Below, one piece after another: positions 1 through 8,981 of a stretch of 64,000 nucleotides of DNA. This stretch comes from Paenibacillus sp. BSR1-1 (GTDB lineage Bacteria; Bacillota; Bacilli; Bacillales; Cytobacillaceae), in assembly GCF_030403775.1 (NCBI RefSeq), contig NZ_JAQMWQ010000011.1:1-64000 (forward strand), written 5' to 3'. The translations under genes and the position numbers were made by a program. How positions within the stretch are numbered: position 1 is the first letter of the stretch; each line of letters begins with the position of its first letter. Below the pieces are notes generated by a model. That model was not told the DNA's origin. It ran no database searches and saw only the letters and a list, made by a program, of their open reading frames with translations.

Positions 1-102
1 AGGCATTTAAAGACCCCCTTTCACGATATTTTGCTTGTTACTAGTGTAATAATTAAGCATTTTCGTGTCCAACGGATTAAGGGGTCCTAAAAGGGTTTAT
101 TG

Positions 103-165
103 TATTTATCGGTCGCTTTATCCTTTTTATCAGCCGGTTTTCCGTTTTTATCGGCCACTTCAAAA
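103..165. repeat. 21-bp-period array, core TTTTTATCGGCC, 3 units
   Basis: Three consecutive 21-nt units begin at 103, 124 and 145. The trinucleotide ATC falls at 108, 129 and 150, exactly 21 apart, inside the shared core TTTTTATCrGyC. The rest of each unit varies. The array lies just beyond the argS terminator on the minus strand. It resembles in period, but not in core, the arrays at 12592, 17317 and 33727. Function unknown. Confidence 0.7.
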
Positions 166-203
166 AAAAAGCCCCCCTTTATTTAAAAAGGGAGCCTCTA
201 AAC
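163..203 (-). terminator. Rho-independent terminator after argS
   Basis: On the minus strand GGCTCCCTTT and AAAGGGGGGC form an imperfect stem (one wobble, one mismatch) followed by a run of nine T. It begins a few bases after the argS stop codon. Confidence 0.7.
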
Positions 204-207
204 CTTA

Positions 208-1878
208 TTACATCTTTTCCGGAGCCGAAACCCCGATCAACGCCAATGCATTTTTTAACGTAATATTTACGGCCTTCACAAGCGCGAGGCGCGCCTTACT
301 GCGTTCCGGCTGCTCAAAATCCAGTACCTTGTCAGCATTATAAAAGCTGTGGAAGGCGGAAGCTAATTCAAAAATATAGTTCGTGATGCGGTGCGGCACA
401 CGCTTCAAAGCGGCTTCCCCTACTGCAGCGGGGAACTCGCCCAGCTTTTTCAACAGATCGATTTCCTTTTCAGACCCCACCAATGAAAAGTCCGCACTAG
501 TATCTACTTTAATGCCCTGCTCTTCACCGGCACGCAGAATGCTGCAAATCCGCGCGTGGGCATATTGCGCATAATAAACCGGATTTTCGTTCGATTGCGA
601 TACCGCCAAATCTAAATCAAAATCTAAATGCGTATCCGAGCTGCGCATCGCAAAGAAGTAACGCGTCGCATCGAGGCCGACCTCATCAACCAAATCGCGC
701 ATTGTGACGGCTTTTCCTGTCCGTTTGCTCATCTTCATCTTCTCGCCATTTTTATACAAGTGAACAAGTTGAATGATCTCTACCTCTAACGCCTCGCGGT
801 CATACCCAAGTGCCTGAATTGCCGCTTTCATCCGAGGAATATAGCCATGGTGGTCCGCACCCCAAATGTTAATCAATTTTTCAAAGCCGCGCTCCAGCTT
901 GTCCTTGTGATATGCAATATCCGGTGTCAAGTACGTATAAGAACCATCCTGCTTAATCAACACGCGGTCTTTATCATCGCCTAAGTCTGTCGAACGCAGC
1001 CAGGTTGCGCCGTCCTGCTCATAGATATAGCCGCTCGCCCGCAATGCCTCGAGCGCATGGTCGATTTTGCCGTTTTTATAAAGTGAGGTTTCTGAGTACC
1101 ACACATCAAAACCAACGCGGAAGTCCTCTAAATCACGCTTCAACTTCGCCATTTCATACTTCAGGCCATACTCGCGGAAAAACTCAAAACGCTCCTCATC
1201 AGGAACGCCAACATATTTGTCGCCGAATTCCTCAGCCAAACGCTTGCCAATGCCGATAATGTCGGCCCCATGATAACCGTCTTCCGGCATTTCTTTATCC
1301 ATTCCAAGCGCCTGGAAATAACGCGCCTCCACCGATAATGCCAGATTGTTGATCTGGTTGCCGGCATCATTAATATAATATTCGCGGGAAACATCATAGC
1401 CGGCCATGTCCAAAATATTGCACAGCGAATCGCCAACCGCCGCACCGCGGGCATGTCCTAGGTGCAGGTCACCAGTCGGATTTGCAGAAACAAACTCGAC
1501 CTGGATTTTTTGATTTCCGCCAACCGTTGTTTCGCCGTACTTATCACCAGCTTCGAGTACCGTTGGAATCAAGTCTGTTAAATAAGCATTATTCATATAA
1601 AAATTAATAAAGCCCGGGCCCGCCAATTCAATTTTTTCAATCGAAGCCTTTGAGCGGTCGAAATTTTCAATTAAGCTTTCCGCAATCATTCGCGGTGCCT
1701 TTTTTGCAACCCTTGCAAGCTGCATCGCCATATTTGTCGAGTAATCCCCGTGCGTCTTCTCTTTCGGAGTTTCCAGAATCACATCGGGAATCTGTTCCTC
1801 AGCTGCAAGCCCTGCCTTCAGCACCGCTGCGCGTATCTCTTCCTTAAGCTTACTTTGTACCTGTTCAACTATATTCAT
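208..1878 (-). CDS. argS: Arginyl-tRNA synthetase
   Basis: Class I aminoacyl-tRNA synthetase that charges tRNA-Arg with arginine in the cytoplasm. The 556-residue product has an N-terminal Arg-tRNA-synthetase domain, then the HIGH signature in the form HLGH within [14 protein letters not shown] near residue 140. The KMSKS-type loop reads KMSKRTG near residue 370, and a DALR anticodon-binding domain follows (starting around [13 protein letters not shown]). Length matches Bacillus ArgS. The start has an AGGAGG-type ribosome site and overlaps the ywiB stop by four bases, so the two genes are translationally coupled, as in B. subtilis. A terminator follows directly. Confidence 0.97.
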   Translation of the reverse strand: MNIVEQVQSKLKEEIRAAVLKAGLAAEEQIPDVILETPKEKTHGDYSTNMAMQLARVAKKAPRMIAESLIENFDRSKASIEKIELAGPGFINFYMNNAYLTDLIPTVLEAGDKYGETTVGGNQKIQVEFVSANPTGDLHLGHARGAAVGDSLCNILDMAGYDVSREYYINDAGNQINNLALSVEARYFQALGMDKEMPEDGYHGADIIGIGKRLAEEFGDKYVGVPDEERFEFFREYGLKYEMAKLKRDLEDFRVGFDVWYSETSLYKNGKIDHALEALRASGYIYEQDGATWLRSTDLGDDKDRVLIKQDGSYTYLTPDIAYHKDKLERGFEKLINIWGADHHGYIPRMKAAIQALGYDREALEVEIIQLVHLYKNGEKMKMSKRTGKAVTMRDLVDEVGLDATRYFFAMRSSDTHLDFDLDLAVSQSNENPVYYAQYAHARICSILRAGEEQGIKVDTSADFSLVGSEKEIDLLKKLGEFPAAVGEAALKRVPHRITNYIFELASAFHSFYNADKVLDFEQPERSKARLALVKAVNITLKNALALIGVSAPEKM

Positions 1879-2282
1879 TTCCGCTCCTCCTGAAATGTTA
1901 TTTCTAAATGATATGTACCGGCATGCTCGCCATGCATTGCAAAATCGTAAAGGATGTCTATCCGTTCCTCGGTGTGCTCAATCCGTTTCGCCAGCGTCAA
2001 CGTTTCAAACGTGCCAAACGGCATTTCATAGCTGCCCCTTAGTGTTCGATTTAGCTCAAATGGAAGCCGCATCTTCACCGCACCGCCCCGCAATATCAGT
2101 GCCTCATTGCCAGACACCTTGACAATTGTCCTTACCGTGCCTTCTTCCTGCACTTCCTCATACTTTAAAAAGGTTGCCTCTCCTTTTTTAAAGTATTGGC
2201 CAAAAACTTGGAGCTCAAAGCTCTCCTTCCGGTCAATCGTCGTTTTCACCTTAATCTTCATAGGAATTTCTGCGTTATCCAA
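1875..2282 (-). CDS. ywiB: DUF1934 family protein YwiB
   Basis: Small beta-barrel protein of the DUF1934 family (B. subtilis YwiB, structurally calycin-like), function unknown. I place the start at the TTG at 2282. AAGGAG lies nine bases upstream of it, whereas the next ATG (2261) has no good ribosome site and the longer upstream reading is not family-like. That gives 135 residues beginning [14 protein letters not shown], close to the usual family length. It overlaps argS by four bases, the conserved Bacillus arrangement. Confidence 0.85.
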   Translation of the reverse strand: MDNAEIPMKIKVKTTIDRKESFELQVFGQYFKKGEATFLKYEEVQEEGTVRTIVKVSGNEALILRGGAVKMRLPFELNRTLRGSYEMPFGTFETLTLAKRIEHTEERIDILYDFAMHGEHAGTYHLEITFQEERK

Positions 2283-2634
2283 CCAATTACACTCCTTTTT
2301 GTAAAGGCTATTTTCGCATAAATGTTGTTTTTCGTATAGGTTTATCAACCCGTATAACAAGAAGCGTCGTGGCATCTTTTCGAAAGAACTTTTGCGAAAA
2401 TTGCCCTGGAACTTTGTAAATGAACCTTATTAAGTTCCAAAAGTAACAAAGTTTACGAAAAGAGCCTTTATAAAAGGAACTTTGTAAAGCTCTTTTTCAT
2501 TATTCTAGTCTACATCATTGACCGCGCACTTTTTCCGCATACTAACCTATTATAAACATTGAAACTATACAAATCAAAAGATGCCCGCCCCTATGGGACA
2601 GGCACCACTAAACTATTATTTCAATAGAAAAAAA
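2283..2634. other. Intergenic region between ywiB and speB
   Basis: No gene is visible here. The stretch holds the 13-nt direct repeat GGAACTTTGTAAA at 2408 and 2476, and the speB terminator. It also holds a short fragment around 2590-2608 (GGGACAGGCACC) of the mini-repeat family also seen near 8333 and 8960. Confidence 0.6.
2457..2496 (-). terminator. Probable terminator after speE-speB
   Basis: The minus-strand stem AAAAAGAGC-TTTA/TAAA-GGCTCTTTT (one bulged base) lies about 140 bases past the speB stop. The T-run is short. Confidence 0.5.
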
Positions 2635-3507
2635 TCATTTCACCCAGCCAAGGATCATTTCGCGGATTAGTTTGCTCGCAGTATTGGCAGTTTGCTCGGA
2701 CGGGTCGTAAATTGGCGCAACCTCTACAAGGTCACCTCCGACAACCTTGACTTCTGATCGAGCAATCTCATGAATGGAAGCGAGCAGTTCTTTTGAAGTG
2801 ATGCCCCCGCAATCGACCGTACCTGTTCCAGGCGCATGCGCTGGATCTAGGACATCGATATCAATCGTCACATAAACCGGACGTCCGGCAAGAGTCGGCA
2901 GGATTTCTTTTAGCGGCTCCAACACTTCAAATTTGGAAATATGCATGCCATTTTCCTTCGCCCACTCAAACTCTTCCTTCATTCCGGAGCGAATTCCGAA
3001 TGAATAAACATTTTGCGGCCCGATATGTTCCGCAATCTTGCGAATCGGCGTCGAATGTGACAATGGCTCGCCTTCATAATGCTCACGCAAATCGGTATGC
3101 GCATCAAAATGAATAATGGCTAAATCTGGGTATTTCTTATAAACAGCTTTCATAACAGGCCAAGATACTAAATGTTCTCCGCCCATGCCAAGCGGGAACT
3201 TACCCGCAGCCAAAAGCTGATCCACATATTCTTCAATCATATCAATGCTTCGCTGTGGATTTCCAAATGGAAGCGGAATATCACCGGCATCGAAATATTT
3301 AACCTCTTCAAGCTCGCGGTCAAGATAGGCACTGTACTCCTCTAAACCAATTGACACCTCGCGGATACGTGCCGGGCCAAAACGTGAACCCGGACGGTAG
3401 CTCACCGTCCAATCCATCGGCATCCCGTACAATACAACCTGGCTCTCCTCATAACTTGGATGGCTTTTAATAAACACATTGCCTGAATAAGCCTCGTCAA
3501 AACGCAT
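2635..3507 (-). CDS. speB: Agmatinase
   Basis: Ureohydrolase that converts agmatine to putrescine and urea, the second step of polyamine synthesis from arginine. Binuclear Mn ligands are visible: GGEHLVS, then FDAHTDLR, and DIDVLDPAHAPGTG. Length 290 with the ATG at 3507, preceded at eight bases by GAGG. The upstream GTG at 3522 would overlap that ribosome site and is rejected. speB follows speE by about 27 bases on the same strand, so they form a two-gene spermidine operon as in B. subtilis (ywhG-ywhF). Confidence 0.95.
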   Translation of the reverse strand: MRFDEAYSGNVFIKSHPSYEESQVVLYGMPMDWTVSYRPGSRFGPARIREVSIGLEEYSAYLDRELEEVKYFDAGDIPLPFGNPQRSIDMIEEYVDQLLAAGKFPLGMGGEHLVSWPVMKAVYKKYPDLAIIHFDAHTDLREHYEGEPLSHSTPIRKIAEHIGPQNVYSFGIRSGMKEEFEWAKENGMHISKFEVLEPLKEILPTLAGRPVYVTIDIDVLDPAHAPGTGTVDCGGITSKELLASIHEIARSEVKVVGGDLVEVAPIYDPSEQTANTASKLIREMILGWVK

Positions 3508-3534
3508 TAATAAATTCCTCACTTTTTATATAAT

Positions 3535-4362
3535 TTACTTCACTAAATCCCCAACAAACTTAGGCAGCACGAACGCGGCTTTGTGAAGTTCTTTTGTATA
3601 GTATTTCGTTTCGATTTCGTGGAAACGGTCCTCGCTCACTTCTAATGGATCGTATTTCTTCGAACCAATGGTAAATGCCCACAAACCGCTTGGGTATGTT
3701 GGGATATTGGCAACATACAAACGTGTGATTGGGAAGATTTCGCGAACGTCGCGCTGCACGTTGCGGATTAAATCGGCTTTGAACCATGGATTGTCCGACT
3801 GTGCCACGAAAATACCGTCTTCTTTTAATGCTTTAGAAATTCCAGCGTAGAAGCCTTTTGTAAATAGATTAACCGCTGGCCCTACCGGCTCTGTTGAGTC
3901 AACCATAATAACGTCATACTCGTTTTCGCTTTTAGCGATATGCATAAAGCCATCGTCCACACGCACGTCCACACGCGGATCCTCTAACATGCCAGCAATT
4001 TCTGGAAGAAACTTCTTAGAATACTCAATCACTTTTCCATCAATATCAACAAGCGTCGCTTTCTTCACGCTTGGGTGCTTTAAGACCTCACGGATTACGC
4101 CGCCGTCACCGCCGCCGACAACTAAAACGTTCTCAGGGTTTGGATGCGTGAACAGAGGAATATGCGCCACCATTTCATGGTAAACGAATTCATCCTTCAC
4201 AGACGTCATGACCATGTCATCGAGCAAAAGCATGTTGCCCCATTCTTCTGTTTCAATCATATCTAACTTTTGGAATTCTGTTTGCTCTGTATGTAAGGTT
4301 TTATTAACTTTCATGGTGATTCCGAAGTTTTCAGTTTGCTTCTCTGTGAACCAAATGGCCAT
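3535..4362 (-). CDS. speE: Spermidine synthase
   Basis: Aminopropyltransferase that joins putrescine and decarboxylated S-adenosylmethionine to give spermidine. The Rossmann motif [14 protein letters not shown], the acidic loop [14 protein letters not shown] and the catalytic region [14 protein letters not shown] are all present. Start chosen at ATG 4362 (MAIWFTEKQ), with GGAGGA eight bases upstream. This gives 275 residues, the Bacillus length; upstream in-frame ATGs overlap the ribosome site. First gene of speE-speB, divergent from pbpG. Confidence 0.95.
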   Translation of the reverse strand: MAIWFTEKQTENFGITMKVNKTLHTEQTEFQKLDMIETEEWGNMLLLDDMVMTSVKDEFVYHEMVAHIPLFTHPNPENVLVVGGGDGGVIREVLKHPSVKKATLVDIDGKVIEYSKKFLPEIAGMLEDPRVDVRVDDGFMHIAKSENEYDVIMVDSTEPVGPAVNLFTKGFYAGISKALKEDGIFVAQSDNPWFKADLIRNVQRDVREIFPITRLYVANIPTYPSGLWAFTIGSKKYDPLEVSEDRFHEIETKYYTKELHKAAFVLPKFVGDLVK

Positions 4363-4561
4363 CTTCATCTTCCTCCATTCATTTTCATACAATTGCCTTT
4401 AATTTTTATACTACCCAACCTATTGAAATACAACCAGAAAAAAAAGTCTAGCAATTTTAAAGAAAATTTTTCATTTTTCGGTAGAAAGTGTTTAAAAAGA
4501 CTCTCTTTTTTCAATACTATTACTATCTAATTTTTCAAAAAATGGAAAGGGAGTGAACGAA

Positions 4562-6631
4562 ATGGAAATCATGACTAATCACGGGTTTCGAAAAACAATT
4601 AAATATTTGCGTGCTCTCATCTTCATCAGTTTGATCGGCATGATTTGTATGCTCATTCTCTTCCTCGGCATCCTTGGCTATGCCAAAATCTTGGGAGCTC
4701 CGCCGCTGGCTGTTCCGCAATCGACGTTATTTTTCGCCGATAATGGCACGCTAATCGGCGAGAGTAACAGCGGTCAAAAGCGCTACTGGGTTGGCATGAA
4801 GGATATTTCACCAGACCTCGTGAATGCGACTGTATCGATTGAGGATAAAAATTTTTACGAGCATCATGGGTTTGATATTAAACGGATTGCTGGTGCCGTG
4901 GTTGCTGATGTTCAAGCGTTTGCCAAGGTGCAGGGTGCAAGCACGATCACTCAGCAATATGCCCGCAACCTTTTTCTTGAGCACGACAAAACGTGGAAGC
5001 GGAAAATGCTTGAGGCGTTCTATACGATCCGCCTTGAAATGAACTATTCAAAAAAGGATATTCTCGAAGGCTATTTAAATACGATTTATTACGGCAACGG
5101 GGCTTATGGTGTCGAAGCGGCCAGCCAATATTATTTTGGCAAAAAGGCAGCCAATTTAACCCTTGCTGAAGCCAGCATGCTCGCTGGCATTCCAAAGGGG
5201 CCAGGCTATTACTCACCGCTCGCTTCTATGAAAAATGCAAAAAACCGCCAAGCGATCATTTTAGACAGTATGGTAAAAAATCATTACATCACAAAAAAAG
5301 CAGCACAGGAAGCCGCTGCAATGCCGCTTGCCTTAGTGGGCGTGCACAATACGCAAAAAGTGAAGGTGGCGCCTTATTTTCAGGATGCTGTCAAAAATGC
5401 ATTAAAGAACCAGCTTCATTTAAATGAACGTACGATTGCCCTTGGCGGCTTAAAGGTCTTTACGACACTAAATCTTAAGGATCAGAAAGCAGCCGAAAGT
5501 CAGGTCAACAACTATGTGCCCAACACCTCGGAAATTCAGGTCGGCCTTGTGGCGATGGACCCGAAAAACGGCTACGTCAAAGCGATGGTTGGCGGCAGGG
5601 ATTATGAAAAGAGTCCCTTCAATCGTGCTGTTCAAGCAATCAGACAGCCAGGCTCAACGATTAAGCCGCTGCTCTATTACGCTGCCCTTGAAAATGGCTT
5701 TACGCCATCCTCAACGATGAGAAGTGAGTTTACGACCTTCCATTTTGATGATGGAACACCTGATTATACACCGCATAATTTTAACAACAAATACGCGGAT
5801 GGCGAAATCACGCTAGCACAGGCGCTGGCTGTTTCCGATAATATTTTTGCCGTTAAAACACACTTATTTTTAGGAGAAGGAACTTTAATTGAAACCGCCC
5901 GGAAATTTGGCCTTTCCACGAAAATGAACCAGGTGCCATCGCTGGCCTTAGGAACCTCTGGTGTGCGCGTGATTGAAATGGCCAATGCCTATAGCATGTT
6001 TGCAAATGGCGGCAAAAAAGTCCAGCCGATCTTAATTACAAGAGTAGAAGATTATAATGGAAATGTTATTTTTGAAAGAGAAAGTCATTCCGAAAAGGTA
6101 TTAGACCCAGCGAAGGCGTTCGTCATGACGCAAATGATGACAGGCATCTTCGATTCGAAGCTTAATGGCTATGCCAAGGTAACCGGCAGCACCGTTATAA
6201 AAGACCTTACCCGTCCTTATGCAGGAAAATCGGGATCAACAGAGACCGACAGCTGGATGATTGGTTTCTCACCGCAGCTTGTTACAGCTGTTTGGGCGGG
6301 CTATGATGTCGGCAAGCCGCTCGAGCTTACCGCTGAGAAAACGTACGCGAAAAATATATGGGCAAATTTTATGGAGGAAGCCTTATCAGGCAAGCCTGTA
6401 AAAGCCTTTAAGCCGCCGAAGGACGGCGTTATCGGTGTATATGTCGACCCAGAGAATGGCAAGCTGGCAACAGATGATTGTCCTGTCCGCCGCTTCACCT
6501 ACTTTGTTGAAGGAACAGAACCAAAGGAATATTGTACCGAGCATTTAAAACATGCCGATGAAAGCTCGGCAGCCAAGAAGAAAACGAAGAAAACACCGTG
6601 GTACAAGAAGATTATGCCGTGGGATAATTAA
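4562..6631 (+). CDS. pbpG: Class A penicillin-binding protein PBP2d
   Basis: Bifunctional peptidoglycan glycosyltransferase/transpeptidase, anchored in the membrane by one N-terminal helix (about residues 15-40). The GT51 motifs EDKNFYEHHGFD and GASTITQQYARN lie near residues 95-140. The transpeptidase carries the serine motif as STIK in RQPGSTIKPLLYY, then SDN and KSG (GKSGSTETDSW). Length 689 from ATG 4562, which has GGGAG eight bases upstream; the GTG at 4553 overlaps that site. Position next to speE matches B. subtilis pbpG (ywhE), a sporulation PBP for spore cortex or germ-cell-wall synthesis. A strong hairpin follows. Confidence 0.93.
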   Translation: MEIMTNHGFRKTIKYLRALIFISLIGMICMLILFLGILGYAKILGAPPLAVPQSTLFFADNGTLIGESNSGQKRYWVGMKDISPDLVNATVSIEDKNFYEHHGFDIKRIAGAVVADVQAFAKVQGASTITQQYARNLFLEHDKTWKRKMLEAFYTIRLEMNYSKKDILEGYLNTIYYGNGAYGVEAASQYYFGKKAANLTLAEASMLAGIPKGPGYYSPLASMKNAKNRQAIILDSMVKNHYITKKAAQEAAAMPLALVGVHNTQKVKVAPYFQDAVKNALKNQLHLNERTIALGGLKVFTTLNLKDQKAAESQVNNYVPNTSEIQVGLVAMDPKNGYVKAMVGGRDYEKSPFNRAVQAIRQPGSTIKPLLYYAALENGFTPSSTMRSEFTTFHFDDGTPDYTPHNFNNKYADGEITLAQALAVSDNIFAVKTHLFLGEGTLIETARKFGLSTKMNQVPSLALGTSGVRVIEMANAYSMFANGGKKVQPILITRVEDYNGNVIFERESHSEKVLDPAKAFVMTQMMTGIFDSKLNGYAKVTGSTVIKDLTRPYAGKSGSTETDSWMIGFSPQLVTAVWAGYDVGKPLELTAEKTYAKNIWANFMEEALSGKPVKAFKPPKDGVIGVYVDPENGKLATDDCPVRRFTYFVEGTEPKEYCTEHLKHADESSAAKKKTKKTPWYKKIMPWDN

Positions 6632-6650
6632 ATTTTACTAGGATAATGAG

Positions 6651-6678
6651 AAAAGCTCCGGATCACTCCGGAGCTTTT
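6651..6678. terminator. Bidirectional terminator pbpG / ywhD
   Basis: Perfect 12-bp stem AAAAGCTCCGGA/TCCGGAGCTTTT with a four-base loop between the converging pbpG and ywhD. Confidence 0.85.
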
Positions 6679-6756
6679 CCTGTCCTAGTTTTACAGTGCT
6701 TACACACTGTTTATAATACTACCCATTTTTCTAAAAAACTACAAGTAAAAATTATC

Positions 6757-7266
6757 CTATTCTGCCGAAAGACCTTTTTTCAGTTCTTCAGATGAATTAT
6801 TCCACAATACCTCATTATGGGCGAGGAGAAAGTCCGCTAATACCTTTTTTGATTTTGGATCCATATCTTCTACAATGATATGGCGTTTCAAGGACTTATC
6901 CATGCGGTTCACATGCTCAGGCAGAGACTTGTAGCCGCGGCGTATTTCCCGGTCTACTGTCATATAACAAGCGGTCACGCCGGCATAATAGGGCCCCTCT
7001 TCATTGCGGTCAATCGTGACCCAGACGAGCCAATATGGCTTGCCGTTTGGCACTTCCTCTTTTTTTGCCAAAAATTTGATTCCTTTTTCAACGGTACTTC
7101 GGGCATGCATCGCACCGACATCAATCACTGCCTCTCCAGCCTCGACATCAATAATGACAGGTGAAACATTATCAAGGGTTAACGCGCCCTTCCCAAAGCC
7201 TTTATGGCCGTCTAATGGATCTTTTTTTATAATATTAAAGCCTAGTTTTTTCTTATTCTCTTCCAT
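6757..7266 (-). CDS. ywhD: YwhD family protein
   Basis: Cytoplasmic protein of 169 residues matching the conserved YwhD family of Bacillaceae, function unknown. It carries the family-like start KKLGFNIIKKDPLDGHKGFG, no membrane helices and no catalytic motif that I recognise. The start has AGGAGG upstream. It sits between pbpG and ywhC exactly as in B. subtilis, and its start is only 17 bases from the ywhC stop, so ywhC-ywhD are probably cotranscribed. Confidence 0.85.
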   Translation of the reverse strand: MEENKKKLGFNIIKKDPLDGHKGFGKGALTLDNVSPVIIDVEAGEAVIDVGAMHARSTVEKGIKFLAKKEEVPNGKPYWLVWVTIDRNEEGPYYAGVTACYMTVDREIRRGYKSLPEHVNRMDKSLKRHIIVEDMDPKSKKVLADFLLAHNEVLWNNSSEELKKGLSAE

Positions 7267-7283
7267 TGAAGCGATTTCCTCCT

Positions 7284-7943
7284 CTAAAAAAACAATGTAT
7301 AAAAGAAATGGCTTAATCCGTCTGTTACCCAGGGGATTAGGTTATTCATAATAGGCTGAATCGTATAGCGGCCAAGCGGGGTAATCACTAGTATTAGAAA
7401 AATCAGTGAGCCGTACTGTTCATATTGCGTCATTTTAGCCCGGACATCATTAGGCGCTAAGTCTTCAATGATTCGGTAGCCGTCAAGCGGCGGGAACGGA
7501 AGCAGGTTAAAGACAAACAGGACAATATTCAGGTTGATAAAAATATTGATGAAATTATTAATGACTTCCGATGTCGAAATGCCAAAGCGGCTTAACCCGT
7601 AACCGACGATAAAGCCAATCACCGCCAAAATCAAATTGCTAAGCGGGCCGGCCGCCGAGACGAGTATGCTTGCCAGACGCGGCTTTTTAAAGAAAAAACG
7701 ATTCACCGGTACAGGACGGGCCCAGCCAAAGCCGGCAATAAAAATGAGAAGGGTTCCGATTGGATCCAGATGCTTGAGCGGATTCAACGTGAGGCGCCCT
7801 TGGTTTTTCGCCGTTTGATCCCCGAATTTATAGGCCACAAATGCATGAGCAAATTCATGGACCGTAAAGGCCACCGCCAGGGTAATCACTACATAGGGAA
7901 TCATACTTAGCGGATATCTAAGAAATCCTTCTAATCCTTCCAT
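7284..7943 (-). CDS. ywhC: Site-2 protease family (M50) membrane protein YwhC
   Basis: Rhomboid-unrelated intramembrane metalloprotease family (M50). It shows the zinc motif HEFAH (FTVHEFAHAFVAYKFGD) near residue 33 and the second metal site NLLPFPPLDG near residue 150. About five membrane helices. Start chosen at ATG 7943 (MEGLEGFLRYP), with AGGAGGAG upstream, giving 219 residues; a longer upstream reading is basic and unlike the family. Substrate unknown. Confidence 0.88.
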   Translation of the reverse strand: MEGLEGFLRYPLSMIPYVVITLAVAFTVHEFAHAFVAYKFGDQTAKNQGRLTLNPLKHLDPIGTLLIFIAGFGWARPVPVNRFFFKKPRLASILVSAAGPLSNLILAVIGFIVGYGLSRFGISTSEVINNFINIFINLNIVLFVFNLLPFPPLDGYRIIEDLAPNDVRAKMTQYEQYGSLIFLILVITPLGRYTIQPIMNNLIPWVTDGLSHFFYTLFF

Positions 7944-8100
7944 CCTGCCTCTCCTCCTTTTGATGCCGTTTCTCTGTCTATTTCCTTTAAGTATACATGA
8001 AACCGCTTGGAAAAAGAAAACCAAAAGTAACCACTGTTATTGCACTTTTTCAATATTTGTGGAACACTACTATAAGTTATGATGAAAAGGAGGTAACGTA

Positions 8101-8286
8101 ATGCCATATGTTACAGTAAAAATGCTCGAAGGCCGTACTGAAGACCAAAAGCGGGCGCTTGTCGAAAAGGTAACCGTCGCTGTCAGCGAAACAACCGGCG
8201 CACCAAAAGAAAACATCACCGTCTTCATCGAAGAAATGAGCAAAAACCACTACGCAACCGGCGGCGTCCGCTTCAGCGACAAATAA
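8101..8286 (+). CDS. ywhB: 4-oxalocrotonate tautomerase family protein
   Basis: 61-residue tautomerase with the catalytic Pro directly after the initiator Met (MPYVTVKMLEGRT) and conserved Arg residues. The family converts enols to ketones; B. subtilis YwhB has promiscuous tautomerase activity and an unknown physiological substrate. AAGGAGG sits at ideal spacing. Single-gene unit divergent from ywhC. Confidence 0.93.
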   Translation: MPYVTVKMLEGRTEDQKRALVEKVTVAVSETTGAPKENITVFIEEMSKNHYATGGVRFSDK

Positions 8287-8295
8287 ATTGTTGTT

Positions 8296-8380
8296 GGTGT
8301 CAACTTTGGTATGAACTTTGGTGTTACAACTTTGGTGTCAGGCACCATCCGCGGACATTTGTCCCCCTGGGACGGACATT
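8296..8380. repeat. Mosaic of intergenic mini-repeats
   Basis: Three copies of AACTTTGGT (8302, 8314, 8328) run into TGGTGTCAGGCACCA (8333-8347). Next comes a GGACATTTGTCCC / GGGAC block. A perfect relative GGTGTCAGACACC occurs at 8960. From memory such GGTGTC-GACACC motifs are frequent between genes of Bacillaceae; function unknown. Confidence 0.6.
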
Positions 8381-8388
8381 AATATCTA

Positions 8389-8431
8389 AAAGAAAACGCT
8401 TGGACGTCAAGTTGGTCCAAGCGTTTTCTTT
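8389..8431. terminator. Bidirectional terminator ywhB / ywgA
   Basis: Perfect 17-bp stem (AAAGAAAACGCTTGGAC and its complement) with a nine-base loop; the right arm abuts the ywgA stop codon. Confidence 0.9.
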
Positions 8432-8934
8432 TATTGTATTTTCCCTTTCAACGCCTCAATATATTGATATGCGTCATCGATTTCTGCTTCGGTGTAGCGC
8501 TGGCTGCTTTTTAAGGTGAACACCTTGTTTGCGACTTCTTCCTTTGGAAGATTATCAAAATATAAAACCGTCGAAACCAGCTCAAGGAATCTAGCATTCT
8601 GGTCGTTCATATCGATAAGGCACTCTTGCAAAAACGGCATGTCCACTTCATTTAAGCTCAAAAACTCTTTCCCCGTATCGGTCAATGTATACCGATATTG
8701 AAAATAGCCGCCTTTTTTCTCCCTTACTTCATTCAGAAAACCCATATTACAAAGCTCTTCGACACGGGTGGTCAATTCCTCTGAATATGGCCCATAAAAA
8801 TGAAATTGGAACCGCTCCTGAAAAGGGAAATCAACTTTTTTCGCAATATATATCATCTTCTGCAGCTTCTTTCTTCCGACAATTTCACCGGAAACGAGGA
8901 TCGCCTGCATCAGCTTAGCATGATCTTTTAACAA
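8431..8934 (-). CDS. ywgA: YwgA family protein
   Basis: 167-residue cytoplasmic protein with a winged-helix look: GRKKLQKMIYIAKK and a C-terminal-type PadR-like segment LTDTGKEFLSL. Conserved family in Bacillaceae, function unknown; B. subtilis YwgA sits at the same place. The start is TTG with GGAG about ten bases upstream. It follows ywfO on the same strand with only a short gap that contains a GGTGTCAGACACC repeat. Confidence 0.8.
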   Translation of the reverse strand: MLKDHAKLMQAILVSGEIVGRKKLQKMIYIAKKVDFPFQERFQFHFYGPYSEELTTRVEELCNMGFLNEVREKKGGYFQYRYTLTDTGKEFLSLNEVDMPFLQECLIDMNDQNARFLELVSTVLYFDNLPKEEVANKVFTLKSSQRYTEAEIDDAYQYIEALKGKIQ

Positions 8935-8959
8935 CGTTCGTCAACTCCTACTCCATTTA

Positions 8960-8972
8960 GGTGTCAGACACC
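8960..8972. repeat. GGTGTCAGACACC palindromic mini-repeat
   Basis: Near-perfect palindrome of 13 bases between ywfO and ywgA, a relative of the repeat at 8333-8347. Confidence 0.5.
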
Positions 8973-8981
8973 AAAACAGTC

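Noticed and set aside
65..343. 92-codon plus-strand gene at the left edge
   Set aside because: It crosses the 21-bp array, the argS terminator and the argS 3' end in antisense.
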